In this document: positions 1-11,540 of the stretch, in pieces | How positions within the stretch are numbered: position 1 is the first letter of the stretch | Layout of the letters: every line of letters starts with the position of its first letter | Assembly: GCA_964017045.1 (NCBI GenBank) | Contig: OZ024802.1 | Coordinates: 26,724,293-26,788,292 of the forward strand | Reading direction: 5' to 3' | DNA: 64,000 bases | From: Omphiscola glabra | Lineage: Eukaryota > Mollusca > Gastropoda > Lymnaeidae | Made by a program: the position numbers and the translations under genes | Notes under the pieces: model-generated | What the model was told of the DNA's origin: nothing | Database searches by the model: none | What the model saw: only the letters and a program-made list of their open reading frames with translations

Positions 1-148
1 AAATGGAACATCTAATTAGGCTTAAACACCCCCCCCCCCCTTTTTCTTTTTTTTGTCCTTCAGTATATCATTCTTTTTGTGAACATGTCTATAGTTTGAA
101 AATTTCATTTAGCATACTAACTTAAGGTGGTTAAAAATCTGGCAACAT
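1..148. repeat. Partial copy of a dispersed repeat (inverted relative to 18105-18245)
   Basis: The reverse complement of this stretch matches 18105-18245. Shared blocks include the 'tgttgccagattttt' segment, 'catgttcacaaa', a poly-G run and a terminal 'tagatgttccatt'. The repeat is probably cut by the window edge. No coding capacity is visible. I cannot name the family. Confidence 0.6.
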
Positions 149-321
149 GGTGACGGACAGAAATACAAAACAAACGGGGCTACATAGCCGCTATGTAACA
201 TTGGTTGGGGGATGTTCAAAGACGCTATAGAAATCAAATAAAAAGAAAAAAGCGCTTTATAATTCATTATTAGGTAACTATTACTGCCAGGATTTAATTA
301 ATAAAGAATATATGTAAATTT

Positions 322-724
322 CCTGAATACCGGCACGTCTGAATTAATATCTGGCGCCTAGATATCGGAAATTTCGTATCCGGAAATTTGATCGAAAGAA
401 ATTTCGTCGACGGAAAATTGATCGACGGAAATTTGATAGAACGGAAATTTGGTAGAATCTTTTTTTCAGTTCAGACGTTAAAATTTTCGTCAAATTTCTT
501 TTTGAACGCACTATACTATATAGTAAAACAAAAATAATGCGTTGAAAAAGAAATTTGGCGCACAATTTTAACGTATAAACTAAAACAAAGATTCGACCAA
601 ATTTCCGTTCGATCAAATTTCCGTCAATCAATTTTCCGTTGAAATTTCTTTCTATCAAATTTCCGGATACGAAATTTCCGATATCTAGGCGCCAGATATT
701 AATTCAGACGTGCCGGTATTCAGG
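322..724. mobile_element. Long foldback (palindromic) element, copy 1
   Basis: A near-perfect inverted repeat of about 200 bp per arm. The left end reads cctgaataccggcacgtctg and the right end is its reverse complement. The arms are themselves built of short degenerate direct repeats around 'ggaaatttgatcgaa', and the centre holds 'cgcactatactatatagta'. Two further copies lie at 44762-45042 and 47255-47538 and share the same core but not the outer termini. There is no transposase. The 104-codon minus-strand reading frame inside it comes from the arm sequence and is not a gene. This is best called a non-autonomous foldback or MITE-like element of unknown superfamily. Confidence 0.8.
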
Positions 725-880
725 AAAATAAGCATCAAGATCCATGGCAGGTCTGGTACGTTCAGACTCTGATGATTTATGGCATATTATGTGGTCCCTT
801 TTTTAACTTTATGAGTTCTACTTCTAGTCAATTTAAACATTCATGTATGTGACAATTCTTACTAAAATTTAGGGCTATTT
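725..880. repeat. Dispersed repeat segment, intact counterpart of 17691-18590
   Basis: This segment ('agcatcaagatcc', 'gatgatttatg', 'ttctacttctagtcaattta', then 'cttactaaaatttag') is repeated from 17691. There the same sequence is interrupted by a 666-bp element. It therefore serves as the empty site for that insertion. No coding capacity is seen. Confidence 0.65.
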
Positions 881-947
881 GTTACTATTGGTGCCTTGTG
901 TCAAAACCCTGTTTCCAATAGGGTCAAAACATAGCATAGGTTAGGGA

Positions 948-2548
948 TATGGAGCTATATTTTTTAAATGTCTGTATCTAAGGGCTATTCCAAAATATAT
1001 ATATATAATAATAATAATATATAGGTACATCTTAAATGATGCTTAATCATATATGGGGCGTTAATTGTGTGACATTGTAATCAATGTTTAATTATTCTTG
1101 CCCATGATCACACATGCAAAAAAGAAATAGAAAATGCTGTGAAATCTAGTTTTACTTATCTTAAAAGACTTAAAAAGGATTTCTAATTTTTTTTATTGAC
1201 AACGAAAAGTTCTTATGGACTTTCACTGGCAAGTCATTTTTTGTAAAATAATACCGTATTTGACTGTCTGTAAATTTATGGACAGTTTGAGTTGGTAACC
1301 TTGACCTACACTTAAACTGTATCACATGTTGTGACCCAATACTGTTGTTTTTTAAAATTCTGTTCTATAATTTTTTATCAATTTAACCATTTTAAGATGG
1401 GAGCTATAATTAAAGATGTCATGCCTAGAGGTATAGGTGGGTGTGGGGGGGGGGGGGGGTGTCCCACACACTTATCTCAAAGTTCATAACATTATGAGAG
1501 TGTCTAAATTTTGTGACAAATTTATGATAGTTTGGAGAGGTGGGGGTGAGGGAATTGGCCTATCTAGCAAGACTTCTATTATTGATGGCCCGTTGGCCTA
1601 TAAAAAATGATTTATTAAGCCTGGCCCTAATACTTTTACCATCATTTTTTTCAATTGTTAGTCAACTTTTGTTTAACCTAAATCTTAAACTTTAAAGACA
1701 TAAAAATTGCTCATAATTTTATTTTTAAAATAAAGACTTGCTTGAAAAAAATCAGCATATTAGAGCTCAGTTTTAAAGCTTATAAAACGACACTCAGATA
1801 AGTAACTCATTTTCCCACCGAAAAAGATTGTAGTGTTTTTTTTGTTTTTTTTAATTTCTTAAACAATAATTTGTGACTACTATAAGGCTCATCCCCAAAG
1901 CATAGGTAATATATATATGGTGTAACATCCTTGTCTTACTATGAGGCTCATTCTCAAAACATTGGTCATTCCCAAAACATAGGTCATTCTCAAAATATAG
2001 GTCATGATAGGTCATTCCCGAAACATAGGTAATTCCCAAAACATTGGTAATGTATGTGGTGTAACCTCCCTAAGAAGGTGAGCATTGTCCACCAATTTCA
2101 GTGTAGGAATTATATAATTTTTAAATTTTAATGTTAAGCCTAGTGCCACTGGTCACTAGGGGATTTTAGAAACATCTCAGTTTGTAAAGCACATGTACAT
2201 TGCGCAGTTGAGGAAACAGCTTAAATTTTTACTAGTGATGAGTAGAAGTCTGGGTCTGTGAAGCTAGAAGCATTTCTTTTGACTAGGACATTGTGTGTCA
2301 TTGCCTTCTATTGCACATGAATGAAATAAAATAAGTGAATCAGAAAGGAAATACTTTGGGAGTCTTTTATGAACATTATCACAATTTAGAACACCACAGA
2401 CCTTTTTAAGTAATGGTTTATTATTACCCCTTACTTAAGTATAATCCATGCATACTTTTCTATGTAGGGCCACTGACTAAAATGTATTCTTTTTAACTGG
2501 CAAGCGTGGCACATATATTACAGGTTATTGAAATCAAAGTCACATTTC
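948..2548. repeat. 1.6-kb dispersed repeat, copy 1
   Basis: It matches 24488-26378 in the same orientation over its whole length with high similarity. Both copies start at 'tatggagctatatttt' and end near 'acaggttat.gaaatcaaa'. Inside, at 1930-2060, is a short run of an 18-bp unit ('cataggtcattcccaaaa'), which is much expanded in the other copy. A poly-G tract at 1441-1459 is also shared. There are no terminal inverted repeats and no open frame, so it is a non-coding dispersed repeat or a segmental duplication rather than a recognisable transposon class. Confidence 0.8.
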
Positions 2549-2674
2549 AAAATTGGTCTTGATTTTAACTAAAGGTCATTTTCCGAAAGTTCAGATTTTT
2601 CATAAATGTAACCCCAAACCCGCCATAAATTCTATTACTGCATGTAATCTTTTTGGTATGTTTACGTTTTAGAC

Positions 2675-2861
2675 CAGTGGTTCTCAACCTTCCTAATGCC
2701 GCGACCCTTTAATACAGCTCCTAATGTTGTGGTCACCCACAGCCATAAATCAATTTCGTTGCTATTTCATAAATATGTGTTTTCCGATACTCTTAGGCGA
2801 CCCCTGTGTAAGGGTCATTTAACCCCAAAAGGGGTCACGACCCACAGGTGAAGAGCCGCTG
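2675..2861. mobile_element. SPIN-like non-autonomous hAT transposon (187 bp)
   Basis: The element starts cagtggttctcaacc and ends with an imperfect inverted complement finishing in gccgctg, which is the hAT terminal pattern. It is flanked by a perfect 8-bp direct duplication, ttttagac, at 2667-2674 and 2862-2869; 8 bp is the hAT rule. Internal blocks such as 'gtgttttccgata', 'cttaggcgacccctgtg' and 'ggggtcacgacccacagg' closely resemble, from memory, the SPIN (hAT-Charlie) miniature elements of mammals. It has no transposase. It lies 60 bp upstream of a coding exon. The hAT assignment is firm from termini and duplication; the SPIN assignment rests on remembered consensus. Confidence 0.85.
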
Positions 2862-2922
2862 TTTTAGACTATATTACTGCTCATTTTCATGTGTGTATTC
2901 CTAAGTATAAATCTCCATCCAG

Positions 2923-5900
2923 ATCACCCCCCAGTGCAACACCCTGTGCAACGAGGACAATGTTGTTGGTGAGTATGATTTAAGTCTCTAGAAGTTGACA
3001 TTGCAACTGATTGTGGTCTCTCGTCTCTGCTTTCCTGTCTCACATTTCTATCTTCTATTGCGGGCTGGTAGCTGAGAACACCTCACTGAAGATATAATTC
3101 ATAGAATCAAGTTTGAACAGTAAAATGTTAACTGTAATCTGTGATTTAGCCATTTCAAAGAGAGTGCTACCCTTATGAAAGTTATCCAGTGTATTTATCC
3201 TGATTCTTGACTAGGCTGCATTGATCTATATTTCAGTTATCCATATAGCTTTTTTTTATTAGCTGTTAATCCGCATCATTGATCCGCAACTGCATTGAGG
3301 CGTGATCCAAGATTCTCATCTACAATCCATGAAATACCTTGCTGAATCCATATATTATCTCAATCGTTTCTTTTTTTCAATCAAAATTTAATTAATTTCA
3401 GATGTCTGCAATAAGCAGGCTGTGAGTGGGCAGCCGTTGGTGTTTGAGCATAGCGTGGCAGGCCAGGGTTGGGACAGCCTTCAATGTCCAGGCCTGTGCT
3501 TGCATATTCAGAACGGAGATCAACAAAATGGAAATACGTAAGCTTGAAGCTAACTGGGGTCGAAGGTGGCGCTTCTTGATTCATTATTTATCTTTTTTTG
3601 TTTGTGTAGATATTAGATCGACAAAATCCACCATTTGATGGTTGGGGCAACTAAATCATTGTTAAAGATATGTATCTAATGAAAGTATTATAGAGCATTT
3701 TGTCCCCATGTGCAGGGATCAACTTGAACTGCTAATATATCCCTAATAACTGAAGGATACAATGCTGGAATTGAGTGCAATGTACACAACACAGTGTCTA
3801 TGGCCTTATATGGATTCCTCCATTTTTATGTTCATTAAATATGTGTAGTCAAATAATCTAACCAGAAACGAGAATTTTTTTTTAAAATGGCGCTGCAACA
3901 TCATTTCCGTTTAGTATCGGTTAAGCCAGTGAGTCACTAACGATTGTCAGCATTGCTTCTTAATTAAATTCATGCTGAAAAGTTTGTTATAGAAAAACAT
4001 GCATGTTTGTTTACTTTATTAAAGAATGATCTTGTTTTAAATTTTAGAATTGGTTATATTAATGCATCACATATATTTATTATACCACTTGATTATTAAC
4101 CTTTCCCTTCCTTGTAATTGTTTCAACCAGACTGCGAGCCGGTTCTATTTTTTCAGCATTTTATTAATTAAATTAAGGTAACTTGCATACTGTTAAAGAA
4201 TATGATTAATAATGATTATTCTAATACAGATCTATTTTTATCCATATTATATATATATATATACCGGTATATAATATATATTACCCATTGTTCAATGGAA
4301 ACTCCTATGTGGGTAATTTTCGTTTTCTCTTTGGCAGATAAAAAGAAGAGGGAGGTGGTTCGGCTGGAGGACAGTCTCAGGCCCTGGTAGCCAACGGCGA
4401 CTGCAATCAGCCAAGTTTACCTTACCTGTTCATCGGACAGGGCCGGGTTGAGATGGGGTTACGAACAAGTCAAGGGGACGTCAGTGTGTCAATACCCAGC
4501 AATGTGAGATATGTTATGTATATACATGTAGCCGAGTGGTTACAGGTTAAATGAAACAAACAAATGCAGGTCATGAGAACTTGAACTAGCGTTTAATTGA
4601 AGAGGTACAATGCGTAGAACACTTTTTCACACACAATATCATTCAATGTCCACACTTCGTAACACAGCTCAAGATGTACAAGGGCCCCGGGTTTAAATTT
4701 CCCCTGGCTTATGTAGTGGCAATGATGTGTCCACATCATGAGCTGTTTTACCAGTTCCCCTGGGACAAGCATACCCAACTCAGTGGTGGGACAGACCCAC
4801 CCAGCTCAATGACTCTGAGCGAACCTGGCAGAAAACCTTGTGTGCCGCAGAAGTGTGTTTTCTTTGCCATATAGGTGGCACCCAGCCATTTATACAAAAT
4901 TATACATAGATCCTGTTACAAAAAGTGGCACATTGCCACATACAGTTTTATGAGATCATGAAAGGATAACTTGAGAGATCAGTTTTCTGAAGAAAATATT
5001 TACCCAAAATAAGAAAGATGATGCAGTTATGCCACAACATACACATATGTATAGCACTCGCACTATAATTTCTTTATTTATAGCCAATAATATTCTAGCC
5101 TCTCATTAACATATTATTAAGCAAAATGGTGACTACATTTGTTGGATATTTAAAGAGTTAATATAATCCTATCTAGGGCGCTGGCTGGAAGGAGGCTGTC
5201 ACCGGTGTCTCAAATCAAACTGTTTTTATGGGTAAGTGTAGCAAATGTAATTAATGTGTAATTTTAAAAAAATTATTTGGTTTAGAAAAAAGTGACCAAG
5301 ACAATAACCACTATAGCCTAATTAATTATTTAAACAAAATTTAAGGTAGAGCAATCACATTCTGTTTCATTTCATCCATTACTACTGTAAATGTTATGCT
5401 TTTTTTAATTATTAGTTTAGCTCAATTTTCAAATGAACACCCTTTTATAGGACGTGTATGTCTTGATTAGGACATCGATAAGATTCTTCAATTTACCCTA
5501 GAATTGTTATTTCTTGAACCAAAACCTTAATCCGGTCACATATCTTTATTTTATTTATTTTTATTATTTCATTTTTTTTTTTTTTTTTTTAATTTTATAA
5601 TAATTTTTTTAAAAAAGTTTTTAAATATGTTTATTTCTTTTACTTTCTCTTTTAAATTTGTATTATTTTCTTAATATATTTTAATTTTTTTAATTAGGTT
5701 CTATAAAGATAAGCAGAAGTGCCATGCAGATCGGCAAGGGGATAGAATTCAAACATTTCACAGGCTACATGGATGATGTAAGTCATTTGATTACTGGCAT
5801 TTCCCTTGCAACTGTCATTTCAACTGAAATAGCAACTGTCATTTTTTTTATTACTATGGTGTAGAATTTATAATTAATGTAGCACTGACAGGGGTCTTGG

Positions 5901-6932
5901 AATGTTTTCTTTATATCAAATAACGTGACTCTTGGCTTATCTCGTACTCTTAGTGTCAAATGATATTACTGTATGTCTATCTCTTAATTTCAAATAGGTT
6001 GACTGTGTCTTAAAGGCATAGCTAGGGGGGGGGGGGGGGGCAGAGGGGGACAGATGTCCCTGGGCGCCAGACTAGTTGGGGCGCCAATATGTGCTTTCAT
6101 ATTATTTTTATTGATGAAAATAATAGATTTGAGAGTTGAAAAAAGAAAAGGTGCCTTTTTAAAATGAATCTTGTCCCTGGGCGTCAAACACTTCAACTAT
6201 GCCTCTGCTGTGTCTTGGGAAATTATCTCATTCCCGACGGATGCGTCTTTTGGAGGTTCCGATGGATACGTCCAAATGCGTCCAGCGCATAGCGACACAC
6301 CTCTCTCGTTTTAAGTTAAAAATAGCAATGAAATCTCGCATCCACCGAGACTCCCGGCGATGGTGTGATTTCAATTTAGAAACAGGATGTTTTTATCTTG
6401 TTTCACTTTTAAACTATGTGTGCTTTAGTACGGCGCGTCTATATCTTGCATGTGTTCGTCCGAGGTGCCAAAAATCGATTATTTTTTCGCCGCTAATGTT
6501 ATATGTTTATTAAACCTTATCCATTCTTTGATGCATTCGTCCTTAATTCATTAACATTTATTAATATTTAGCAGCTTAAAAAATATTTTTAAAATGTAAA
6601 TCAATTTCAAAACCGAGTTACTTCCCTTTTCTCAGGAAAATAAATGAAGTACGGTATGGATGTAGCACTGCCGTAGGGAATGAGTTAAGCAATATAATTG
6701 TAACAAATACTTTTCTTGATTTTTTTTAACACATTGCTTGGTCCTTATTTAATTAGATCTATTTAAAATTTTGTTCTATATTCTATTGAATATAATTTTT
6801 AAAAAAATAACGTTTTTAAAAAATCAATTTAATTTTTAATACTGTTGACTAATTAAACAAATCTTTTTTTTTTCTTTTCCTAATTTTCTACTCCAGGTTA
6901 CTGTTTACCTGTGCAGACCAAAAGGCTTGTAG
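2923..6932 (+). CDS. 3' exons of an unrecognised spliced gene
   Basis: Probable exons: 2923-2968, 3402-3537, about 4346-4503, 5177-5231, 5698-5777 and 6897-6932 (stop TAG). Most borders are good splice sites (ccag, ttcag, gtgagt, gtaagc, gtgaga, gtaagt). The first two exons join in phase and encode a Cys-rich stretch (CNTLC, VCNKQ, LQCPGLCLHI). The last four join in phase and end in GYMDDVTVYLCRPKGL. The link between 3537 and the exon near 4338 does not work as read: the strong acceptor ttggcag at 4337 puts a TAA in the only frame that stays open downstream. Either an exon between 3537 and 4338 is missed, an internal acceptor is used, or the gene carries a frame defect. The 5' part lies outside the window or was not found. 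I do not recognise the family. Confidence 0.6.
4560..4900. other. Intron with possible decayed tRNA-derived SINE
   Basis: The intron between 4503 and 5177 contains a stretch with 'gggccccgggtttaaatttcc', which loosely resembles a tRNA B box, in a locally less AT-rich context. There is no clear A box or tail. This is only a hint of a SINE and could be unique sequence. Confidence 0.2.
6015..6203. mobile_element. MITE-like element with short inverted termini and poly-G tract
   Basis: Termini 'ggcatagctag' (6015) and its inverted partner 'caactatgcc' (to 6203) bound a 189-bp segment. It carries a poly-G run near the left end and two related blocks, 'ccctgggcgcca' and 'ccctgggcgtca'. No target-site duplication could be fixed. 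It lies in the last intron of the gene ending at 6932. The superfamily is unknown. Confidence 0.5.
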
Positions 6933-6950
6933 TTGTAACCATAAAAATGA

Positions 6951-6956
6951 AATAAA
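6951..6956 (+). terminator. Poly(A) signal AATAAA of the gene ending at 6932
   Basis: A canonical AATAAA begins 18 bp after the TAG stop of the last exon and is followed by a GT-rich stretch at 6976-7080 typical of a downstream element. The 3' UTR would be very short. Confidence 0.7.
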
Positions 6957-7080
6957 CTATTTTGAGATTAACATTGATGAGATTTTGTGGTTGTTTTTGT
7001 GAGGTTATTTATTTATTTTTTTTATTGATCTTCTTGTAATTGTTTATTGTGTTTTATGTTGTGTTTTTGTGGTGCATTTG

Positions 7081-9778
7081 TGTGTTTTTCTTGCAAAAGC
7101 AGTGTTCAGATTTAACTATATAATAGATGAAGACAACTGGTACATAAACTAAATTGCCACAATAAACAAAGCCGCCGCGAGGGCCCTCCAAACCAAGCAG
7201 CTTGGGGGGAGGGGGTCGGATATTTAACGGGACCAAAATTGTAATGTGTAAAGTTAAACTAACAATGACTAACAACTTATAATGCAGGTACCAAACACTA
7301 CAGCCATAAAGCTAATGGGGTCCTACAAAAGTCAAGCGACGGCTCTGTTGAATGGGAAATTGCTTTTTGTTTATACTCAAAATTTTGACCATCAAAAAAG
7401 GACACGTTTACTAAAAAATACTACTTTTGTTTTTACAATAGACTTTCATTTATATTTATAGTAAGCATATTTATTATTTTTGCTGTGGTTCGCGATGGGC
7501 TTTTTACTACAATATCGTATGGCTTTTTACCCTTAATAATGTCAAATTCACATTTATGGAGGAAAAAATCATAGTCATACCCTGCCTACCAAAAAAATGA
7601 GTATTGATTTTTAAATGTGATAATCCTTGAGAGGGTCAAGTAATGAAATGGTTCAGAGTTTAAAAGGAAATATCAGACAGTGGATGAAAATATATATATA
7701 ATAAGAATGAGCTAAATCAGTGATCAGCAAACTCTTTATTCACTAATGCACTAATCACTCATCCAAATAAGAACACTGCATATTTAATATGAAATGCAAA
7801 AAATGTGTTATTGCGTACATATGGGGTTACAATCCCGTGGATTATTTTATTAATTTTTTAAAACTGTTGTAGGTGAATACCACATTTTCATTTTGCCCCA
7901 GGCAGTATAAGACGTGATTCAGAATAAATTTGATAAATAACTAACCATCTTAGGTACATATATCAGCGGTAGGAAATAAGGTGTGTACATTTTTTTGTGG
8001 ATGACAATATCTTTAAATTCAATGATATTACAGTTGGGAAAAATAGATGCTATATTCTCACTTTACAAATGAACATATGTTTACCAATTAAGAAATCAAT
8101 GACGTTAACAAAATGTATGTACTTTTACATAAGCATTCCCTTGAATTTCAAAACCCAATAATTTTACAAAAGTGAAAATTTAATTTTCAAAATAGAGATG
8201 GGTTAAGATTTTCTTTCAAAAAATTATTTATTTTTTTTGTTTTAACTTTGCGAACATTAAAGTAGGTGTATATTGTTATGAGATCAATAAAATTTCTGTA
8301 AAAAAAGACACCCAAGGCAAATAACGGCATGAAACAAATGTTAAGAAAGTCTACTTTAGATAAAAGAATTCTTTGTTTTACGATTTTCCGATAATATAGT
8401 AGAAAACAAACGTAAAAGTTTGGTTAAATATTTAAGGAAGTTTTAAGTATATCAAATTCTGTTATTATTAAAATATATTTAAAATGGTTTAAAGAATTTT
8501 TTTTTTAAATTTACGATTTTCACGGAAATTTATTAAAAACTATTAAATGATAATAGAAACATCATTACATAGCTTCTTTTTTTTTATACGAAATTGTGAG
8601 TTTTCGCAATAACAGATGGAAATTATCACAAAGTGCCTGCCATTATTATCTCGATAACATCATGTGATATTTTCTAGTATATAATAAAACTTTAAAAGCC
8701 AAATAACACTCGCACTCATACACCTCATAAAGTTTTTTTGTTTGTTTTTTTCTCAAAGAGATTACTCTTCAACTGAAAAAAAAATGGTTTTTCTTCAGCA
8801 TTTAAGGGGCCTGAAATAACCGAAGTTCGAAACATCATGTAATATAAAGCATTGTTTGTTACGTTGTGCCCTTTTTATTTGTGTTTTGGTGTAACGTTTT
8901 ATGCATATGGCACGGTGTTTGTATATGCGCTATTATATTTTTGCGAATGGTGCGCATCCAACAAGAGCATTGCATATTTACCTTCTTAAAGTTAAAGCTT
9001 GTATCGAAAGTTAAATATCACTATAAGATATAGATGGTTTTATCTTTCAATAACGTTCGATACTTTTGTTGAATTTGACAAGATAATAGATCATTGTTTA
9101 TCCTATTATTATTAAATCATTTTTATAATTATTTTTTTTAAATTGTAGGTATTTGATATTTGTTAAAGTTAAAGGTATAAATTAATTGATTCACACTAAA
9201 TTGAGACTACTTTAAAGAGGAATAGGTGCTGCTTTCTATGTAGGTAAAGATAAATAAAAGATCAGTGGTATGGGTCCAGGCCTGCACCTAGGCAATACTG
9301 GGCCCCAGGCAGCTGACAGAGTTTGAGCCCCTTTGGAGAAAAAAGAATCGAAAAAGGGCGGGCCATGGTTGTCCCCCTACCCCTCCTTTAGGTGCGGGCC
9401 TGCATGGGTGAAAACGTAATGGCTGATATCGTATTGGTTCCTACTAATTCCTAGAAAAATCACCCAGCTACCGGTATGGAGGGGGGAGTTGTCATGGTAA
9501 AAACAGAAATGAATCAATCACTCTTCTTAGACATTCTATAAAACTGTAACTTGTTACCAGGAAAGCCGACACACCCAAATGCCTAAAGTAAAAATTTATT
9601 TAAAAATCAATAAAACATTTTAAAGTTTCATCTAACTGATGAACAACGCTTGATGCTGCTGGGTGCTGTCCATGGCTGGACAGGTGTAGATTGTACTTGG
9701 GTGGGTGAGGTCAATTGTTTTACAAATTGTTGGTTTAAAGTGTATTATATTCTGTAATATAATTGCCAATTTGTATGT
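7081..9778. other. Intergenic, AT-rich, no gene seen
   Basis: No splice-bounded open frame, RNA gene or named repeat was found. Short open frames here are not supported by codon content or neighbours. The stretch 9280-9420 is less AT-rich ('gggccccaggcagctgac') and may be a decayed repeat. Confidence 0.5.
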
Positions 9779-11540
9779 GAGCCTATTATTATTATTCTTA
9801 TTAGTTGTCTTACATAGCATGGTACCCCAGCCTAGGGCTAGGCTCACGGCGCTGTACATAAAAATAATGGCAAAAGAGACGTAATCGTGACAATAAAATA
9901 AAATACATTTATGTGATAAAGAACAGCTGTATAGAGACAAAACAAAAACAAATGCATATTCACCCCATCCATCCCAGAACTATTACATGACAAGCCATGG
10001 ACGGCGGCCAGCAGCATCGTTTATCGGTCAGATGTAGGGAATCAGTGGGGTAGGAGAGTTTAAAGAGATGTGTTTTGGGTGCAGTTTTGAAGGTTTGGGT
10101 GATTGGTATATTGCGGATGTGTAGTGGAAGAGAATTCCATTGTTTGGGGATGCAGGAAGAGAGAGATCGTTCACCACATGTTTTAGTGTGTGTCTTAGCA
10201 ACGGACAGAATACGAGTGTCTGCGGAGGAGCGAAGCTGTCGAAAGGGTGAATAGACAGAAAGAAGTTCGGTTAGATAGGAAGGGCAGAAATCTAAGAAAA
10301 AGTTGTGACAGAACAGACAGCTTGTAATCAATGCGAACCTGTATAGGGAGCCAATGAAGTGAGTGGGATAGTGGAGTGACATGATCACGTTTTTTTTGCC
10401 TTTAGAACTAGCCTAGCAGCTGAATTTTGAACCTTTTGTAGTTTTTCCTTGAAGTGCTTTGGTGAACCTGATAGAAGAGAGTTGCAATAGTCAAGACGAG
10501 AGAGAACAAGAGCACCTGGTGTTTTTGTTGCGCTAACTGTGAGGTAGTGGCAGATGGAGCTGATCTGACGGATAGCGGTGTATGCAGAACGACAAATGTG
10601 AGGGATATGTTTATTAAGAGACATGTTGTTAGAAAGAATATAACTTCCAAGATTCCTAGCAGAGGATGTAAATGTATGTCGGACTTACCTACTTGAAATG
10701 AGTTGGGGAGAGTTGAGGTAGAGGATGATTTGTGATTGTGAATAAGGGGTGCTTCCGTTTTGTCATTATTAAGCTTCAACTTGCTGAGTGTCATCCAAGA
10801 CTTGACATTACCTATGCACTCCCGCAAAGTCTGGACAGCGGAATCCACAAGAGGGATGGGTATGCTTGTATAGCTGCGTGTCATCTGCAAATGACTGGCT
10901 CTCAACAGCATGCCTCCCAAGCAAGAGGAGCAGTGGCCTGGTATACAATGTGAACAGAACCGGGCCCAAAACTGACCCCTGTGGCACTCCGTACACCAAA
11001 TCAGCACTGCTGGAGAGACAGTCATCGTTAGAGACCACCTGCGTTCTATCGGAGAGGAACCTAAACCAAGCCAAAACTGAACCAGAAATGCCAAAATAAT
11101 TTTCAAGGGTTTTGTAAAGGGTTCCATGGTCAACAGTGTCAAAGGCCGCACTGAAATCTAAGAGGATCAGGATGGAGACATTACCGCTGTCAAATGCTAG
11201 CAAGAGGTCATTGGTGACTCAAGAGAGGTGTGTCTGTGCTGTGGAAAGGTCTATAGGCCGACTGATTAGGACTGAGAAGAGAGTGGTCGTTTAAGTAAGC
11301 CAAAAGTTGTTTTTTAAATAGTTTTTCAATGACTTTTGATAAAAATTATAAGTTAGATACAGGTCTGTAGTTTTTGAAGTTACTTTCGTCCAAACCAGGT
11401 TTAAAAACATAGAAATATGAACAAACACAAGAAGAAGAAGGAAAATCTAGGGGCGGTGCGTCAAGACGATCAAGGTCAGCGCAAATGTCAGAAACTTTGT
11501 TTATAAAGGGCTGTGGTACATCATTTTATAAAACCAGCTC
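9779..11540 (-). mobile_element. Decayed L2/CR1-like LINE, 5'-truncated
   Basis: Reading the minus strand, broken frames together give the reverse transcriptase of an L2/CR1-type LINE. They include a fingers part (YRPVSNL near 11360), [26 protein letters not shown] and FADDTQLY (10808-11203). The thumb continues in another frame at 10408-10950, and the C-terminal tail ([27 protein letters not shown]) is at 9960-10388. At least two frameshifts plus in-frame stops separate these parts, so it is a pseudo-copy. The endonuclease half is missing. The 3' UTR ends with 'gccctaggctggggtaccatgc' followed by an (ATA)n-like tail at about 9780-9800. The same 3' end occurs on the plus strand at 62690-62765. 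Confidence 0.9.

Noticed and set aside
344..658. 104-codon minus-strand frame rich in Phe/Arg
   Set aside because: It follows the arms of the foldback element; similar frames occur in the other two copies.
9632..9940. 102-codon minus-strand frame after the decayed LINE
   Set aside because: It covers the LINE 3' end and flanking sequence and has no LINE protein motif.
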